Below, in pieces: positions 19,201-27,434 of a stretch of 64,000 bases of DNA. Positions within the stretch are counted from its first letter, which is position 1, and each line of letters begins with the position of its first letter. The DNA is from Cohnella hashimotonis. Its GTDB lineage: Bacteria; Bacillota; Bacilli; Paenibacillales; Paenibacillaceae. The translations under genes and the position numbers were made by a program. The DNA is taken from NCBI RefSeq assembly GCF_030014955.1, contig NZ_JAGRPV010000001.1:2170001-2234000 (forward strand), in the 5' to 3' direction. The notes under the pieces are model-generated. The model did no database searches. It was not told where the DNA came from and saw nothing but the letters and a program-made list of their open reading frames with translations.

Positions 19201-19301
19201 CCGGCCGGCCTCCGGGCACGTATGAATACCGGTGCGAACTGGTGAACGGGGCGGGAGTAACGTCAAGCGGCACTATGCAAGTCATTGTGAAGCCACAGTA
19301 A
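13296..19301 (+). CDS. Secreted multimodular heparinase II/III-type protein with carbohydrate-binding modules
   Basis: 2001 aa, start ATG 13296 after TTGGAGG. The signal peptide covers residues 1-31 (cleavage near AVA-AD). Three jelly-roll carbohydrate-binding-like modules span about 35-185, 190-330 and 338-485 (NGGMETVAGGKPAQWVQ, YYDDASVRE style ends). An alpha-barrel lyase-like region starts at about 490 (RSSYFTPEKVAAARENV). A heparinase II/III C-terminal beta domain at about 1155-1300 contains HYGRTSSHGHADTLEIG. Ig-like repeats follow at about 1620-1800, then two chitinase-A-N-like modules from about 1809 and 1909 (PVLSDDNGHDTG, DMWWGDNG). It is probably a polysaccharide lyase or related enzyme acting on uronic-acid or amino-sugar polymers outside the cell. 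It has no SLH domain or sortase motif. The catalytic core is paralogous to the signal-less protein at 30927. Confidence 0.85.
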   Translation: MKKSGISGLLACMMVWSLLAAIGSTGVAVAADYSSELLPNGGMETVAGGKPAQWVQVGADGVIASVTDSAYVKSGLASVKLEDAGTTKSTGFRSAKVPVTPGAIYVGSVYAYDTTGSSQLYLEFWNNANQRIGVQAEWNLTAGRWNQVKITKEAPEGAAYATLLLYQCDSCVAVSYYDDASVREAPPANDLNGDFEIVVDGVPANWSKTDKGTQQSVTDVVYSGAYSVKLEDSATTSGNGYRSIRLPIQAGETYRASAYSYNWSGRSELYLEYWNSAGSRIGVKNLTNNANNVWVPLEVEMKAPAGSTYATVLLYQNDGNLGVSYFDGVIFKKILPLPSINLKNGSFETAAQNKPMNWTEKDGTVSISTEQAKEGGKSVKLSASGGGSAPSLISDPVRVVPGECYAATLQTYVTQGTPSVQLEFYNDNAILLSSVASDGEGAANSWSQLNASSVAPAGAFYAVLRIGMMPGQAGTAYFDDARFRLSADTANFKTRSSYFTPEKVAAARENVIAYKWAADLRNNAVAKADKYLEKGLDYLWEAIPGPQLPRSYGVNQVLGSPITGREIDQYGNYPYKLDPLNDPWKIVDPSSGYKFPTNDFGAYYRSGLDEHGIFQPSLADRSLLVNTLYPEKGPTWGVDDGFGWVDEKGNRYTFIAYYNHWAQWYLDGVIGASIVSLRDAYLYTGDPKYARAGTVVLDRVADVYPDMDTMLHDKTIYLNSHGGSGLGKIVGSIWETILIKEFISAYDAFFPAMDDPELIQFLSEKAEEYRLTNGKETGAEIRRNIEDGLIRQIFPAVKAGQISGNKGTHESTLALAARVFDTLPETKTWLDYMLASDGGGVFNTLVDAVDRDGQGDEGAPGYSGGWLDSYRLIADILDGYDLYPDADLYQNAKFRKMFNANIPLILSDNYFANIGDTGKTGDPGLPSHVFSKTTMLKAFEKYGDPLYAQMAYFLNGNSADGLHLDVFSDKPNDVANQIRGIVAKEGTLDLRSDNLAGQGFAVLRDGVNLSNAFGVSYAFPSMEIVSQTVPAKLFEDSGTMQLEANQAGEAIHYQFTVPDSGDFEIDLLPFRASSYGIYRIAIDGNPIKDMDFSGVNTNQLEVIGNVQLSAGPHQISFVGTGKAASSSNYKMGVRKLLLLDEAAREKRDQAGPQNTLRDFWMHYGRTSSHGHADTLEIGVHSFGLDLSPDLGYPEFADTVDMHRAQWVVNTVSHNTVVVDKSKQNSQWVAQPKHFDDTDSVKLTDVEAPNVYPQTQQYRRTTAMIKIDDENSYGIDFFRVMGGDDHVFSFHGAEGTVTTEGLTMVPQATGTYAGPDVDYGECVDSVCNYTYKGSGFHYLKDVSRDSDPASQFSVDWDIADTWKVLTQPADIHLRLTMLGAVDDVALASGVPPQNKPGNPKTLSYVLAHRSGTNLDSLFTSVIEPYKDNRTIASIESAVVKRDGQAIDGNEAKAVKVTLANGRIDYIVYAQRTDVEYTIDDKLKFKGFIGVYAEKDGKTEYRYVHDGSYIDEIDNEVEPFAGALTGSVIGFTKALAVQNDIVVEMNMNGVSADALAGASIFVANDGVRNGAYRIRGATDLGGNRYKLDIGDITLVRGYKNPANFAEGYRYDIEENAAFRIPLTRQISPITTAAQVSGEQQNGWFTGEATVALSVVYGSDSGSVTTAYRLNEGTAWIPYAAPVAIGNSGIHEIQYRSTDASGYEEPVRSLTVRIDRDAPVSSVKAEGTKGADGVYTSEVSLTLEATDPLSGVERTEYSLVPEGEPIDWKRYDGPIPLDKSGAYELVYRSTDKAGHTEPEKQLSVRIATPSQSAPGKPVLSDDNGHDTGLRDGNYSIKMDMWWGDNGRTYKLYENDILIDTQQMSDRSPNAQSAVTSVVYRNNGTYRYYAELTNAYGTTRSDIHIVEVTQAMPGDPVLSHDNYDGDGSYNVKMNMWWGTNGGTYRLYENGVLIDTQSLTEATPQAQSAVTAVAGRPPGTYEYRCELVNGAGVTSSGTMQVIVKPQ

Positions 19302-19353
19302 GGGAAGCCGGGTAAGGCAAGCCAGGTAAGGCAAGCCAGGTAAGGCAAGCCGA
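19298..19353 (+). repeat. 14-bp tandem repeat, four units
   Basis: Units of GTAAGGCAAGCCAG begin at 19298 (degenerate, overlapping the TAA stop of the preceding gene), 19312, 19326 and 19340. It fills half of the gap between the two heparinase-type genes. No stem with a T tract is present, so read-through into the next gene is likely. Confidence 0.85.
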
Positions 19354-19418
19354 TCGCTTCATCGTCCGTCATCACGGGGGAACTCTACGCTTGATTAATC
19401 AGGAGGAGTTGACCGTTC

Positions 19419-22400
19419 ATGAAAAAAAGCGGAATAAGCGGATTTTTGACATTTGTCATCCTATGGGGCATGTGCGTGACCCTGTGGCCGAGTGCGACCG
19501 CAGCGGCAGCAGATACGGAGATGCTGCCGAATCCCGGATTTGAATCGACGTCTGATGGGCGCCCCTCGCAATGGGAGCCGCTCCCGAATAGCTCGACCAT
19601 CGAGTCCGTATCCGAAAGCGTATATGTACTTAGCGGGACATACAGCGTTAAATTGGTGGATCCGGTCAAGGGCGGGGCAACAGGGCTAAGAAGCGCCAAA
19701 ATGCCGGTTACGGAAGGGAAGGATTATCGCGGGAGCGTATACGCATTCGATATGACAGGAAAGTCGCAGCTGTACATGGAATTTTGGAACGGCGCGAACC
19801 AACGGATCGGCGTTCAGGCAGAGTGGAACCCATCCGCGGCGAGTTGGAATCAAGTCGGCATCACGATGAAAGCGCCGGCAGGCTCCGCTTATGCGACCTT
19901 GCTGCTTTATCAATGCGACGACTGCATTGCCGTCAGCTACTACGACGATGCCTCTTTCCGGGAAGTATCGGGTGTTTCATCGGATCCGAATTTGGATTTT
20001 GAAACGGTAGCGGACGGCGGGCCTGCCAACTGGACGCGGTATAGCGCCTCCAGCGGCGCCATTTCCGTTACGGACATCGTCTATAGCGGCCAATACAGCA
20101 TCCGAATGGACGATACTTCGCCAACCGCGGGAATCGGCATGCGCAGCATCCATCTTCCGGCTTCGCCCGGAGAGGTTTATCAGGCATCCGTTCAATCCTA
20201 TAATGCTTCCGGCATTTCCGAGCTTTATCTTGAATTCTGGAACAGCGCGAATCAGCGCATCGGCGTCGCGACCTACGCCAATTCCTCCATCGGAAAATGG
20301 ACGCCGCTGGTTATTGAACAAACCGCTCCTGCCGGGACGGCTTACGCCACTTTACTTCTTTACTCGAACTCGGGCAACGTGGGTACGGCTTATTTCGACG
20401 CCGCCGGGTACGGCCCGCTCTCGCCTGAACCTGTAAGGGAATTTCCGCTTCTTGTTTCCGATCATCCGCGCTTGTATTTTACGAAGCAGGACCTTCCGGC
20501 TATTCGCGGCAAGGCGGCCAATGCGACGGATTCCGCTTTCGGTCAGACGGGCAAGCTGCTGTGGAGCCAGCTGGAGAGCGTCGCAAGAGGTTACCTGCAG
20601 GACACCAGCTATACGATCACCGCCTATGGCGGGCATACGGTAACGTTATCGCTTCCGCCCGCCCAGCCTCAGCCGATGCCGAATCCCCCCGGATTTACGG
20701 ACGGTGTTTACCCTTATTGGACGGCGATCGGAAGAGCGATCCAGTATCGGCTGGAGGTCCTCAGCTTAGCTTACGCGGTCACGCAAGAGCAGGCGTTTGC
20801 CGACAAAGCCAAAGAGACGGTGCTTTCTCTGACCAACTGGAATACGTGGACGGACCCGACGTACAGCTGCGGTAGTTCATGCCTGGACACTTCGCACTTG
20901 ACATTGGGCGTGAGCATGGCCTACGACATCTTGTACGACGAGCTTAGCGCAGCGGAACGAACGCAAATCGAGAACGCGCTGATCACAAAAGGACTTCGTC
21001 CGTTGTATGCCGACGTACGGAGCAAGGTCGATCACAATATCCAGATGCTGCGCGCTTCCGCGCTTGCCGCCGGGGCATCCGTCGTTTTGGGGACGGACCC
21101 GGACGCCAACAAATATTTGACGCGCGCGGCCAATTTCATCTCTTGGTATCTGGACACCAGAATGAGCTCCGGCCAGCAGGAAGGGCTCGGCTACACCGGT
21201 TACTCGCTCGATAACTTGATGCGGGCCGTCGATATTATGTCTCGGACGACCGGCCTGCGAGATTATATCGACCATCCGTTCATCAATGACTTTTTCGTCC
21301 GCTGGGTTGTGTATGCCATGGCTCCCGGCGGCAGTTATTTGGCCAATTTCTCCGATTCCGCGTTGGATTCTGCACCCACGATGACGATGAGCGTCATCAA
21401 CAATTGGCTCGGAAATGGCGATGCAGGCTACTTTCTGGATAAATCGAGAGTGCTCAGCGACCTGGTCGTCAGCTTCCTGTACTTCAATCCTCAGGCGGTC
21501 ATCTCGAAGCCGGACACCAGCCTGCCTTCGTCGGCGACGCTCGACCCGATCGGATGGTCCTTTCTCCGGACGGGATGGGAGAAGGAAGATACCATGCTTG
21601 CTTTTGTCAGCAACCAATCGGCGCTCGGGCACAATCACTATGACCAGAACAGCTTCCAGATCGCAACAAACAACGCGTGGATTGCCGCAGATCCGGGGTA
21701 TCAGGATCTCAGTGCCGGTCCTCTGAAAGAGTTTACGATCAGGGACGGTCACAGCACGATACAGGTCGACGGCAAAGGGCAGTCCAGATTAGGCGGCGGA
21801 ACGCTGACCCAGGGGATGCATGCTCCCGGTTACGATTACGTTAAAGGCTCGGCGGCAGCGGCTTACGAGAACCCGAAGCTTACGAAGTTCGATCGGCATA
21901 TCGTGATGATCAAGCCGGACTACTACGTCATGTTCGACGATCTGTCGGCCAACGCGAATCGGACATTTGACTGGGTGCTTAACAATGGGAACATCAGCGA
22001 ATTCGCCATTGACGGACAGAACGGCACGGCGGGACAGACGATTATGGGCAACGATCTGTATACCAGCAACGGAAAGGCAGCGTTGAACGCCAAATTTTTG
22101 AGCCGCGACAAGCTTCCGATTACGGTAGGTCCGTATCCGGGCGCCGAAAGTATGGGCTATTTAACGAAGGTCTCAAGCGGCGCGGCCTCCAAAGACTACC
22201 GCTATGTCACCGTACTCAAGGCGACTCCGCTTCTGCAGCCGGATGTTATTCAAGCGGAAGACCTGCTGCCCCCCAAAGAAAGCTCGGGGAAGGAGTTCAA
22301 GATTGTCAACGTGGACGGCGCGGGAGTTGTATTTTACCGGGCCGAAACGGCGGGAGATTATATGACGCTGGAATTTGAGCTTGATAAACCCGGTACTTAT

Positions 22401-23723
22401 CAGGTCAATGGGAAGTTTATTCAATCGCCGTCGTATGGCAAAATTCAAACTTACGTGGACGGGCAGCCTGTCGGAGACATATTCGACGGCTATGATGCGA
22501 CTGTTCGAACGGCGGCCCCTTTCCCGCTCGGTCAGATTGAACTGGCGGCTGGCAAGCATACCGTCAAATTCGAGCTCGTCGGCAAAAATGCCCTTTCCGC
22601 CAATACGTTTATAGGCGTAGACGGGATTCAGTTGACGATGGACGGAACGAAAGCGCCAAGCGAGCCACAAAAAACGTTGAATGCGGAGCTGCTGGAGAAC
22701 GATGGGGTGATCGGGTCCAAGGTCTGGCGCGGGGAGGCGGAAGAGATTGTCGACTCCGTACTGTTCAAGACCGGTACATCTTCCTATTCGGTAGACGGCA
22801 TTGCCAGCGATGCCGACCAATCGGTCGTAACTCGCGGTTTATACGGTCGTATTCAGGGATATGCCATGACAAGAGGAACATCGCTTCAGGCTAATGGCAA
22901 CACGCTGCTGCAAGCCTCCGATCCAGTCAACGCCTCCGTTCAGGGCAGCTACGGGCGATGGGAGGCGACGCTCGAGACGGGGGCGGACGGAAACGTGAGT
23001 CTGTACGTTCCCTACGCGTCGGCGGTTACCTTGAACGGCAGGCAGCTGGCTCCTGGCGAATATATATTCGACAAATCCGCCCGCAAGCTTAGCCTATTGT
23101 TGTCGGCGGGGACACACCGCATCGCGATCGCTGCCGATCACCCTATAGAGGCTCCGGGCAATCCTGTTCTGTCCGATGATAATGGTTATGATACGGGGCT
23201 ATTGGACGGAAATTATCAGATTCGGATGAATCTGTGGTGGGGGAACAACGGCAGCCGCTACAGGCTGTATGAGAACGGCAAATTGATTGACGAGCAATCG
23301 CTTGAAGAACGTTCGCCTGATGCCCAGTCCGCCGTCACGGCAATATCCGGAAAGGCGAATGGAACCTATGTGTATCGGGCCGAGTTGACGAACGATTTTG
23401 GCACCACCTTAAGTAACGAGCACACGGTAACCGTCACCCAGGCACCCCCGGCCAAAGCCGTTCTGTCGCACGACAACGATGACGGAGACGGCAGTTACCG
23501 GGTCACCATGAATGTATGGTGGGGAACGAACGGCACAACCTACCGCTTGTACGAGAATGATGTGCTTATCGATTCGCAGCAGCTCGCAGACGATACACCG
23601 AATGCGCAGGTTGCGGTTACTTCTTTGGCAGGGAAGCCGCCTGGCGTTTATGCGTACCGCTGCGTGCTGGAGAACGCGGCCGGTTCGACCTCAAGCGAGG
23701 TGATTACGGTAACGGTGCGCTGA
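19419..23723 (+). CDS. Secreted heparinase II/III-like protein with carbohydrate-binding modules
   Basis: 1434 aa, AGGAGGAG before the ATG. The N-terminus repeats that of the preceding gene (MKKSGISGFL) and forms a signal peptide of about 31 residues. Two jelly-roll modules lie at about 33-185 and 188-330, very close to those of the 2001-aa protein. An alpha/alpha catalytic region at about 345-700 includes HPRLYFTKQDLPAIR and CGSSCLDTSHLTLGVSMAYDI. A heparinase II/III C-terminal domain follows with GHNHYDQNSFQI near residue 735 and DGHSTIQVDG. A carbohydrate-binding-like region (about 940-1075) and two chitinase-A-N-like modules (PVLSDDNGYDTG and the second at about 1347) end the protein. It is probably a lyase of different specificity acting on the same polymer as its neighbour. 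Confidence 0.85.
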   Translation: MKKSGISGFLTFVILWGMCVTLWPSATAAAADTEMLPNPGFESTSDGRPSQWEPLPNSSTIESVSESVYVLSGTYSVKLVDPVKGGATGLRSAKMPVTEGKDYRGSVYAFDMTGKSQLYMEFWNGANQRIGVQAEWNPSAASWNQVGITMKAPAGSAYATLLLYQCDDCIAVSYYDDASFREVSGVSSDPNLDFETVADGGPANWTRYSASSGAISVTDIVYSGQYSIRMDDTSPTAGIGMRSIHLPASPGEVYQASVQSYNASGISELYLEFWNSANQRIGVATYANSSIGKWTPLVIEQTAPAGTAYATLLLYSNSGNVGTAYFDAAGYGPLSPEPVREFPLLVSDHPRLYFTKQDLPAIRGKAANATDSAFGQTGKLLWSQLESVARGYLQDTSYTITAYGGHTVTLSLPPAQPQPMPNPPGFTDGVYPYWTAIGRAIQYRLEVLSLAYAVTQEQAFADKAKETVLSLTNWNTWTDPTYSCGSSCLDTSHLTLGVSMAYDILYDELSAAERTQIENALITKGLRPLYADVRSKVDHNIQMLRASALAAGASVVLGTDPDANKYLTRAANFISWYLDTRMSSGQQEGLGYTGYSLDNLMRAVDIMSRTTGLRDYIDHPFINDFFVRWVVYAMAPGGSYLANFSDSALDSAPTMTMSVINNWLGNGDAGYFLDKSRVLSDLVVSFLYFNPQAVISKPDTSLPSSATLDPIGWSFLRTGWEKEDTMLAFVSNQSALGHNHYDQNSFQIATNNAWIAADPGYQDLSAGPLKEFTIRDGHSTIQVDGKGQSRLGGGTLTQGMHAPGYDYVKGSAAAAYENPKLTKFDRHIVMIKPDYYVMFDDLSANANRTFDWVLNNGNISEFAIDGQNGTAGQTIMGNDLYTSNGKAALNAKFLSRDKLPITVGPYPGAESMGYLTKVSSGAASKDYRYVTVLKATPLLQPDVIQAEDLLPPKESSGKEFKIVNVDGAGVVFYRAETAGDYMTLEFELDKPGTYQVNGKFIQSPSYGKIQTYVDGQPVGDIFDGYDATVRTAAPFPLGQIELAAGKHTVKFELVGKNALSANTFIGVDGIQLTMDGTKAPSEPQKTLNAELLENDGVIGSKVWRGEAEEIVDSVLFKTGTSSYSVDGIASDADQSVVTRGLYGRIQGYAMTRGTSLQANGNTLLQASDPVNASVQGSYGRWEATLETGADGNVSLYVPYASAVTLNGRQLAPGEYIFDKSARKLSLLLSAGTHRIAIAADHPIEAPGNPVLSDDNGYDTGLLDGNYQIRMNLWWGNNGSRYRLYENGKLIDEQSLEERSPDAQSAVTAISGKANGTYVYRAELTNDFGTTLSNEHTVTVTQAPPAKAVLSHDNDDGDGSYRVTMNVWWGTNGTTYRLYENDVLIDSQQLADDTPNAQVAVTSLAGKPPGVYAYRCVLENAAGSTSSEVITVTVR

Positions 23724-23788
23724 GTTATTCAAGTTCGTCGTGTCCGCTTGATAGAATAAGGTACGTTTCAGCTAAATCGTGGCGCTAT

Positions 23789-23828
23789 GAAATGGCGTCG
23801 CAGGGATTGTATCTCTGCGACGCCATTT
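23789..23828 (+). terminator. Rho-independent terminator after the heparinase-type pair
   Basis: Stem GAAATGGCGTCGCAG (23789-23803) with CTGCGACGCCATTT (23815-23828), 11-nt loop, then TTC and a T-rich stretch. Confidence 0.8.
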
Positions 23829-23956
23829 TCCTTTGCTCTTCTTGGCAGAAACCGATCGTTAGAAACGTGAAAGCGCCGGCGCGGATGTGCGCTCATTTTG
23901 CCAGCGCCTCCTCGTGTCGATCGAACCTGTAGCCCGCCACATCCTCCGCCTAGGCA

Positions 23957-23985
23957 TTGATAACTGCCTGAAGCTTCGATATACT
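23957..23985 (+). promoter_or_regulatory. Sigma-A promoter of the GntR/binding-protein regulator gene
   Basis: TTGATA (23957-23962), 17 bp, TATACT (23980-23985). The predicted start near 23992 gives a leader of about 105 nt before the regulator. The rest of this 375-bp gap holds only the preceding terminator and no RTACAWGT-type site that I can see. Confidence 0.65.
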
Positions 23986-24098
23986 TGGAGGATAAAGCAA
24001 TGGCAATTGACATTTTTGAAAAAATGTGATGTTTTCCGCCCGCTTGCGTAGAACAGTGGATCTACGCCTCATCTTCGTCTTTCAAGCGAATAGAGACG

Positions 24099-25568
24099 AT
24101 GGATACCCAACACATGAATAAGGGATGGAATTTTTTGATGCGGAGAAGCAGATCCAGATATTCCGAGCGTTACAGCTATTTTATTCATGAACTGCGGGAC
24201 CAGATCATTACGGGAGAGCTGCAGCCTGGCGAATATATTTTGCCTGAGAATACGCTGGCAGAGCAATACGAGCTGAGCCGAGTGTCGATTCGCAAGGCGC
24301 TCGCCGAATTGGTCGAAGAAGGACTTATCGAGAAGATCGCGGGCAAGGGAAGCCGGATCAAGCAACCGGTCGACGATCATTCGGCCGCCGTTCTGAAGCT
24401 GGCCTGGTTTTCGACCTCGCATGAACTTGAGATCGTTCGAAAAATTATAAACCGCTTTATGGAAAACAATCCGTTCGTTAAGGTGGAACTTCAAGTTTTG
24501 CCGACAATCGGATATACGAATGCGATTGCCCAATCCATCGAGAACGGACAAGGCCCCGATTTATTCATTATATCCGATGTTCATGTTCGGGAATGGATGG
24601 ACCTGGGAAAGGAAAGCGCTTTGAATGGCTACGTCCCTGCCAAACTGAACGAAGAAAGCAGCTATCCGCAAGTGTTTGAATTGTTTAAGCGTGAAGACAA
24701 GATGCTGGGGGCGCCGTTTTTGTTTTCGCCGGTTATTATTTGTTACAATGAGACCATTTTCAAGGAAAACGGCGTGTCCGATCACCCGACGATCGCCAAT
24801 TGGGAAAACTTGTTGGAGATCGCCAAACAATGTACGCCCATGCAAAGCGAGAGCACCATCGTCGAACAATACGGCTTTTGTTTTTCATCCTCCTATAACC
24901 GATGGCCCGTTTTTCTTCTGCAGAACGGGGGGAAGATCGTATCCGACGAAGGCGACAAATGCGTATTCTCCCGAGAGGAGAACGTAGAGGCGCTCAAGTT
25001 CTGTACGTCGCTGATGTATGAGCATCACGTATCGCCGATCTACGCACATGCCAACACCGCGCTGGCGGAGAGTCTGTTTTCCAGACAGCGTGTGGCGATG
25101 ATCATGACTACCTATTATTTTATGAACGATTTTAAAAATCAATCGATCGAGTGGGACATTCTCCCGATGCCCAAGCATCGCGAGCAGGGGACGCTTCTTC
25201 TCGGGGGGGCGATTGCGATAAATGCCAAAAGCAATCAAACACGGGTAGCCCAAAAGCTGGTTGATTATATGACAAGTGCGGAAGCGCAGACGATGCTCAA
25301 AACTTTTGGCTCTACCATTCCCGCTTTGCGGGAGGTGGCAGAGGATGACCGTTTGTTGAACCCTGCCATTCATCCGAAGCACTACAATTATTTCAAGGAG
25401 GTTCTTCCTTATGCCAGGCCCCTGGTCGGCTTTCAACTGGGGGAGTCGCGAATATTGGAACTGTGCGGTGAACTGGATCTGCTGTGGGCCAACCTCGAAG
25501 GTGCGGAAGAAGCGTGCGCACGAATCGAGGCGAGGTTTAACGAACAATATTTTGCGTCGCAAGCTTAA
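24099..25568 (+). CDS. GntR-type winged helix fused to a solute-binding-protein fold (transcription regulator)
   Basis: 489 aa from ATG 24099. An ATG at 24138 after AAGGGATGG is a good alternative and would remove 13 residues. Residues about 25-95 form a GntR winged helix (YFIHELRDQIITGELQPGEY, LAEQYELSRVSIRKALAELV, GLIEKIAGKGSRI). From about 105 to the end the chain resembles an ABC sugar-binding protein: IINRFMENNPFVKVELQVLP, GPDLFIISD, APFLFSPVIICYNETIFKENG, NRWPVFLLQNGG, and IAINAKSNQTRVAQKLVDYMT. There is no signal peptide or lipobox, so this fold acts inside the cell as a ligand sensor, as the LacI-type domain does in AraR. It is convergent with the importer operon at 25727-30452, whose expression it probably controls together with neighbouring hydrolase genes. 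A paralogue lies at 44354. Confidence 0.85.
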   Translation: MDTQHMNKGWNFLMRRSRSRYSERYSYFIHELRDQIITGELQPGEYILPENTLAEQYELSRVSIRKALAELVEEGLIEKIAGKGSRIKQPVDDHSAAVLKLAWFSTSHELEIVRKIINRFMENNPFVKVELQVLPTIGYTNAIAQSIENGQGPDLFIISDVHVREWMDLGKESALNGYVPAKLNEESSYPQVFELFKREDKMLGAPFLFSPVIICYNETIFKENGVSDHPTIANWENLLEIAKQCTPMQSESTIVEQYGFCFSSSYNRWPVFLLQNGGKIVSDEGDKCVFSREENVEALKFCTSLMYEHHVSPIYAHANTALAESLFSRQRVAMIMTTYYFMNDFKNQSIEWDILPMPKHREQGTLLLGGAIAINAKSNQTRVAQKLVDYMTSAEAQTMLKTFGSTIPALREVAEDDRLLNPAIHPKHYNYFKEVLPYARPLVGFQLGESRILELCGELDLLWANLEGAEEACARIEARFNEQYFASQA

Positions 25569-25640
25569 GCGTACCTCGAAGGCCAGACGAGCGATCTCTG
25601 AACGAGAGAGTGCCCGGCTGGCCTTTGCCGAATAAAAAAG

Positions 25641-25682
25641 CGCCATTCGCAGCGATAAGCGCTGCAAATGGCGTTTTTTTTT
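25641..25682. terminator. Bidirectional terminator between convergent genes
   Basis: CGCCATTCGCAGC (25641-25653) pairs with GCTGCAAATGGCG (25661-25673) with one mismatch. A run of A precedes it and nine T follow, so it can serve both strands. Confidence 0.88.
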
Positions 25683-25726
25683 AAAGCGTAATTGCTGTTC
25701 CTGTCCCAATCGGACTGCGGCAGCTG

Positions 25727-27355
25727 TTACTTGATCCAGGCCTCGGAAGCGTCTTTGATGGCGATGCCGGCATTCACTTCTTGAATAATTTGTTCGCCGC
25801 CCATTTTTTTCCACTCATCGACCATCTTGTCCCAATCGGAAACCGGGCGTTGACCGGCGATCATCTTGGTTTGTTCGTCGATCAAATACTGATCAAGCTG
25901 CGCACCTTTATCGAGATTGGTTTGAGAGATGACCGGGTAGTTAGGGCTGGCATACCAATTGGTCGAATTTAGATGATTGGCCAAGCTGCCCGTCAATTCT
26001 TGAATGAGCGGCAGCGAGTAGCCTGCCGGATAGTTCATATCCGCTTCCTTCGCCGGCCATCCGCCGTCGGGCAGGAACGTGGACGGGGCCAGACCGAGGT
26101 TGACGGCATTCTCTTTGAACTTCGGTTTGCCGTCCACCATATCGTACGATACGCCGACATTGCCGAGGTAGAAGTCGTAGTCCGGATTCGTTTCCTTGCG
26201 ATCTTCCACCGGATAGAACTTGCGGGAGAACTCCAGAATCTCCAGAATCCGTTCTAGTTTCACAGGGTCCTTGGCGGCTTGTGCCGAGATGACATTAAAT
26301 CCGCCGAACCCGCGGGCGGCCGTCCAGCCTTGCGAGCCATCCGGCGCCTTGAACGCCTCCAGCGATACAAACTTGGCTTCGGGCTGGATCGCGAGCAGGC
26401 CTTTGACGTAATCCTCGGACATGCCGTTGATCGCTGCGATGAAGATACCGGCTTTGCCGGAATAGAATTCCTTATTGGTATTCGCCCAGTCAAGCGTGAC
26501 AAAGTCGGGCGTGACCGCGCCTTGCTTGTAAAGGTCGGCGAGCGTTTGAACGACTTCCTTGTACCCCGGAGCGATGGAGCCGGGAATGAAGCGGCCTTGC
26601 TCGTCTTTGTGATACCAAGCCGTCGGGTCCCAATACGTGCCCATGTTCAGCTTCGGATTCAGGTCTTTGCCGAGTGCGAACCCGTAAGTATCTTTTTTGC
26701 CGTTTTTGTCGGGATCGTCGTTGGTGAAGGCGAGCGCGACTTTTTTCAGTTCCTCGTAGCTCGTAGGCACGGACAGGTTCAAATTGTCCAGCCAGTCCTT
26801 CCGGATCATGATGGAAAAGACGGAGCGGGCCGGGCTGAAGGTAGGAATCGCGTAGATTTTGCCATCAACTTTGAATTGGTCGTAGATGTAGTCGGGAACG
26901 CCGGACATGCTGGGGTACTGTTGGATGATCGAGTCGAGGTCCGCAAAAGCACCTTGCTTGGCGAACTTCGGATACCGGTTCCAGGCATCGTCGCCTTCGA
27001 ATGAAATAATATCCGGCAGCGTTCCCGAGGCGAATACGGCCGACAGCTTGTCGCTGTACGATCCTTGCGGGATCATATTGATTTGGTAATCAACGTTAAA
27101 ATGTTCGTTGATCAGATTGACGCCGTTTTTATCGGTCGGCGGCACTTCGCCATATTTATACTTAAGCGCGGTAATGGTTACTTTCTGTTTGGCGGCATCG
27201 CCGGAGCTCGCACCGGAAGCACCCGGCGATGAGGATGCCGTCGATGCGGAAGCAGGCGATGAAGAGGCGGCCGGCTCGTTGTTGTTGCCGGAGCACCCGG
27301 CAATTACAGATATCATCATTGAAGCTGATAAGATGGAGACTACTTTTTTGTTCAA
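25727..27355 (-). CDS. Extracellular solute-binding lipoprotein of the second ABC importer
   Basis: 542 aa from a TTG at 27355 that follows GGAGGGG at good spacing. The frame is open 20 codons further but without a ribosome-binding site. The lipoprotein signal ends in VIAGC with Cys 21, and a Ser/Ala-rich linker follows. The body is a type-II binding-protein fold: INEHFNVDYQINMIPQ, GTLPDIISFEGDDAW, IMIRKDWLDNLNLSVPTSYEE, and a WY-containing C-terminus. It is the last gene of a four-gene minus-strand operon (oxidoreductase, two permeases, lipoprotein) and probably presents an oligosaccharide to those permeases. Confidence 0.92.
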   Translation of the reverse strand: MNKKVVSILSASMMISVIAGCSGNNNEPAASSSPASASTASSSPGASGASSGDAAKQKVTITALKYKYGEVPPTDKNGVNLINEHFNVDYQINMIPQGSYSDKLSAVFASGTLPDIISFEGDDAWNRYPKFAKQGAFADLDSIIQQYPSMSGVPDYIYDQFKVDGKIYAIPTFSPARSVFSIMIRKDWLDNLNLSVPTSYEELKKVALAFTNDDPDKNGKKDTYGFALGKDLNPKLNMGTYWDPTAWYHKDEQGRFIPGSIAPGYKEVVQTLADLYKQGAVTPDFVTLDWANTNKEFYSGKAGIFIAAINGMSEDYVKGLLAIQPEAKFVSLEAFKAPDGSQGWTAARGFGGFNVISAQAAKDPVKLERILEILEFSRKFYPVEDRKETNPDYDFYLGNVGVSYDMVDGKPKFKENAVNLGLAPSTFLPDGGWPAKEADMNYPAGYSLPLIQELTGSLANHLNSTNWYASPNYPVISQTNLDKGAQLDQYLIDEQTKMIAGQRPVSDWDKMVDEWKKMGGEQIIQEVNAGIAIKDASEAWIK

Positions 27356-27434
27356 TCGATTCCCCTCCAGATTCGGTTCGTATTCCCTGATTTTTTCTGA
27401 TATTGCCGACTGCATGCTTGCTGACTGGCTAGGC

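Noticed and set aside
24000..24029. Eight-codon ORF (MAIDIFEKM) after TTGGAGG, possible leader peptide of the first GntR chimera
   Set aside because: The apparent Shine-Dalgarno at 23985-23991 overlaps the -10 box at 23980-23985 and the predicted start near 23992, so it would not be in the transcript.
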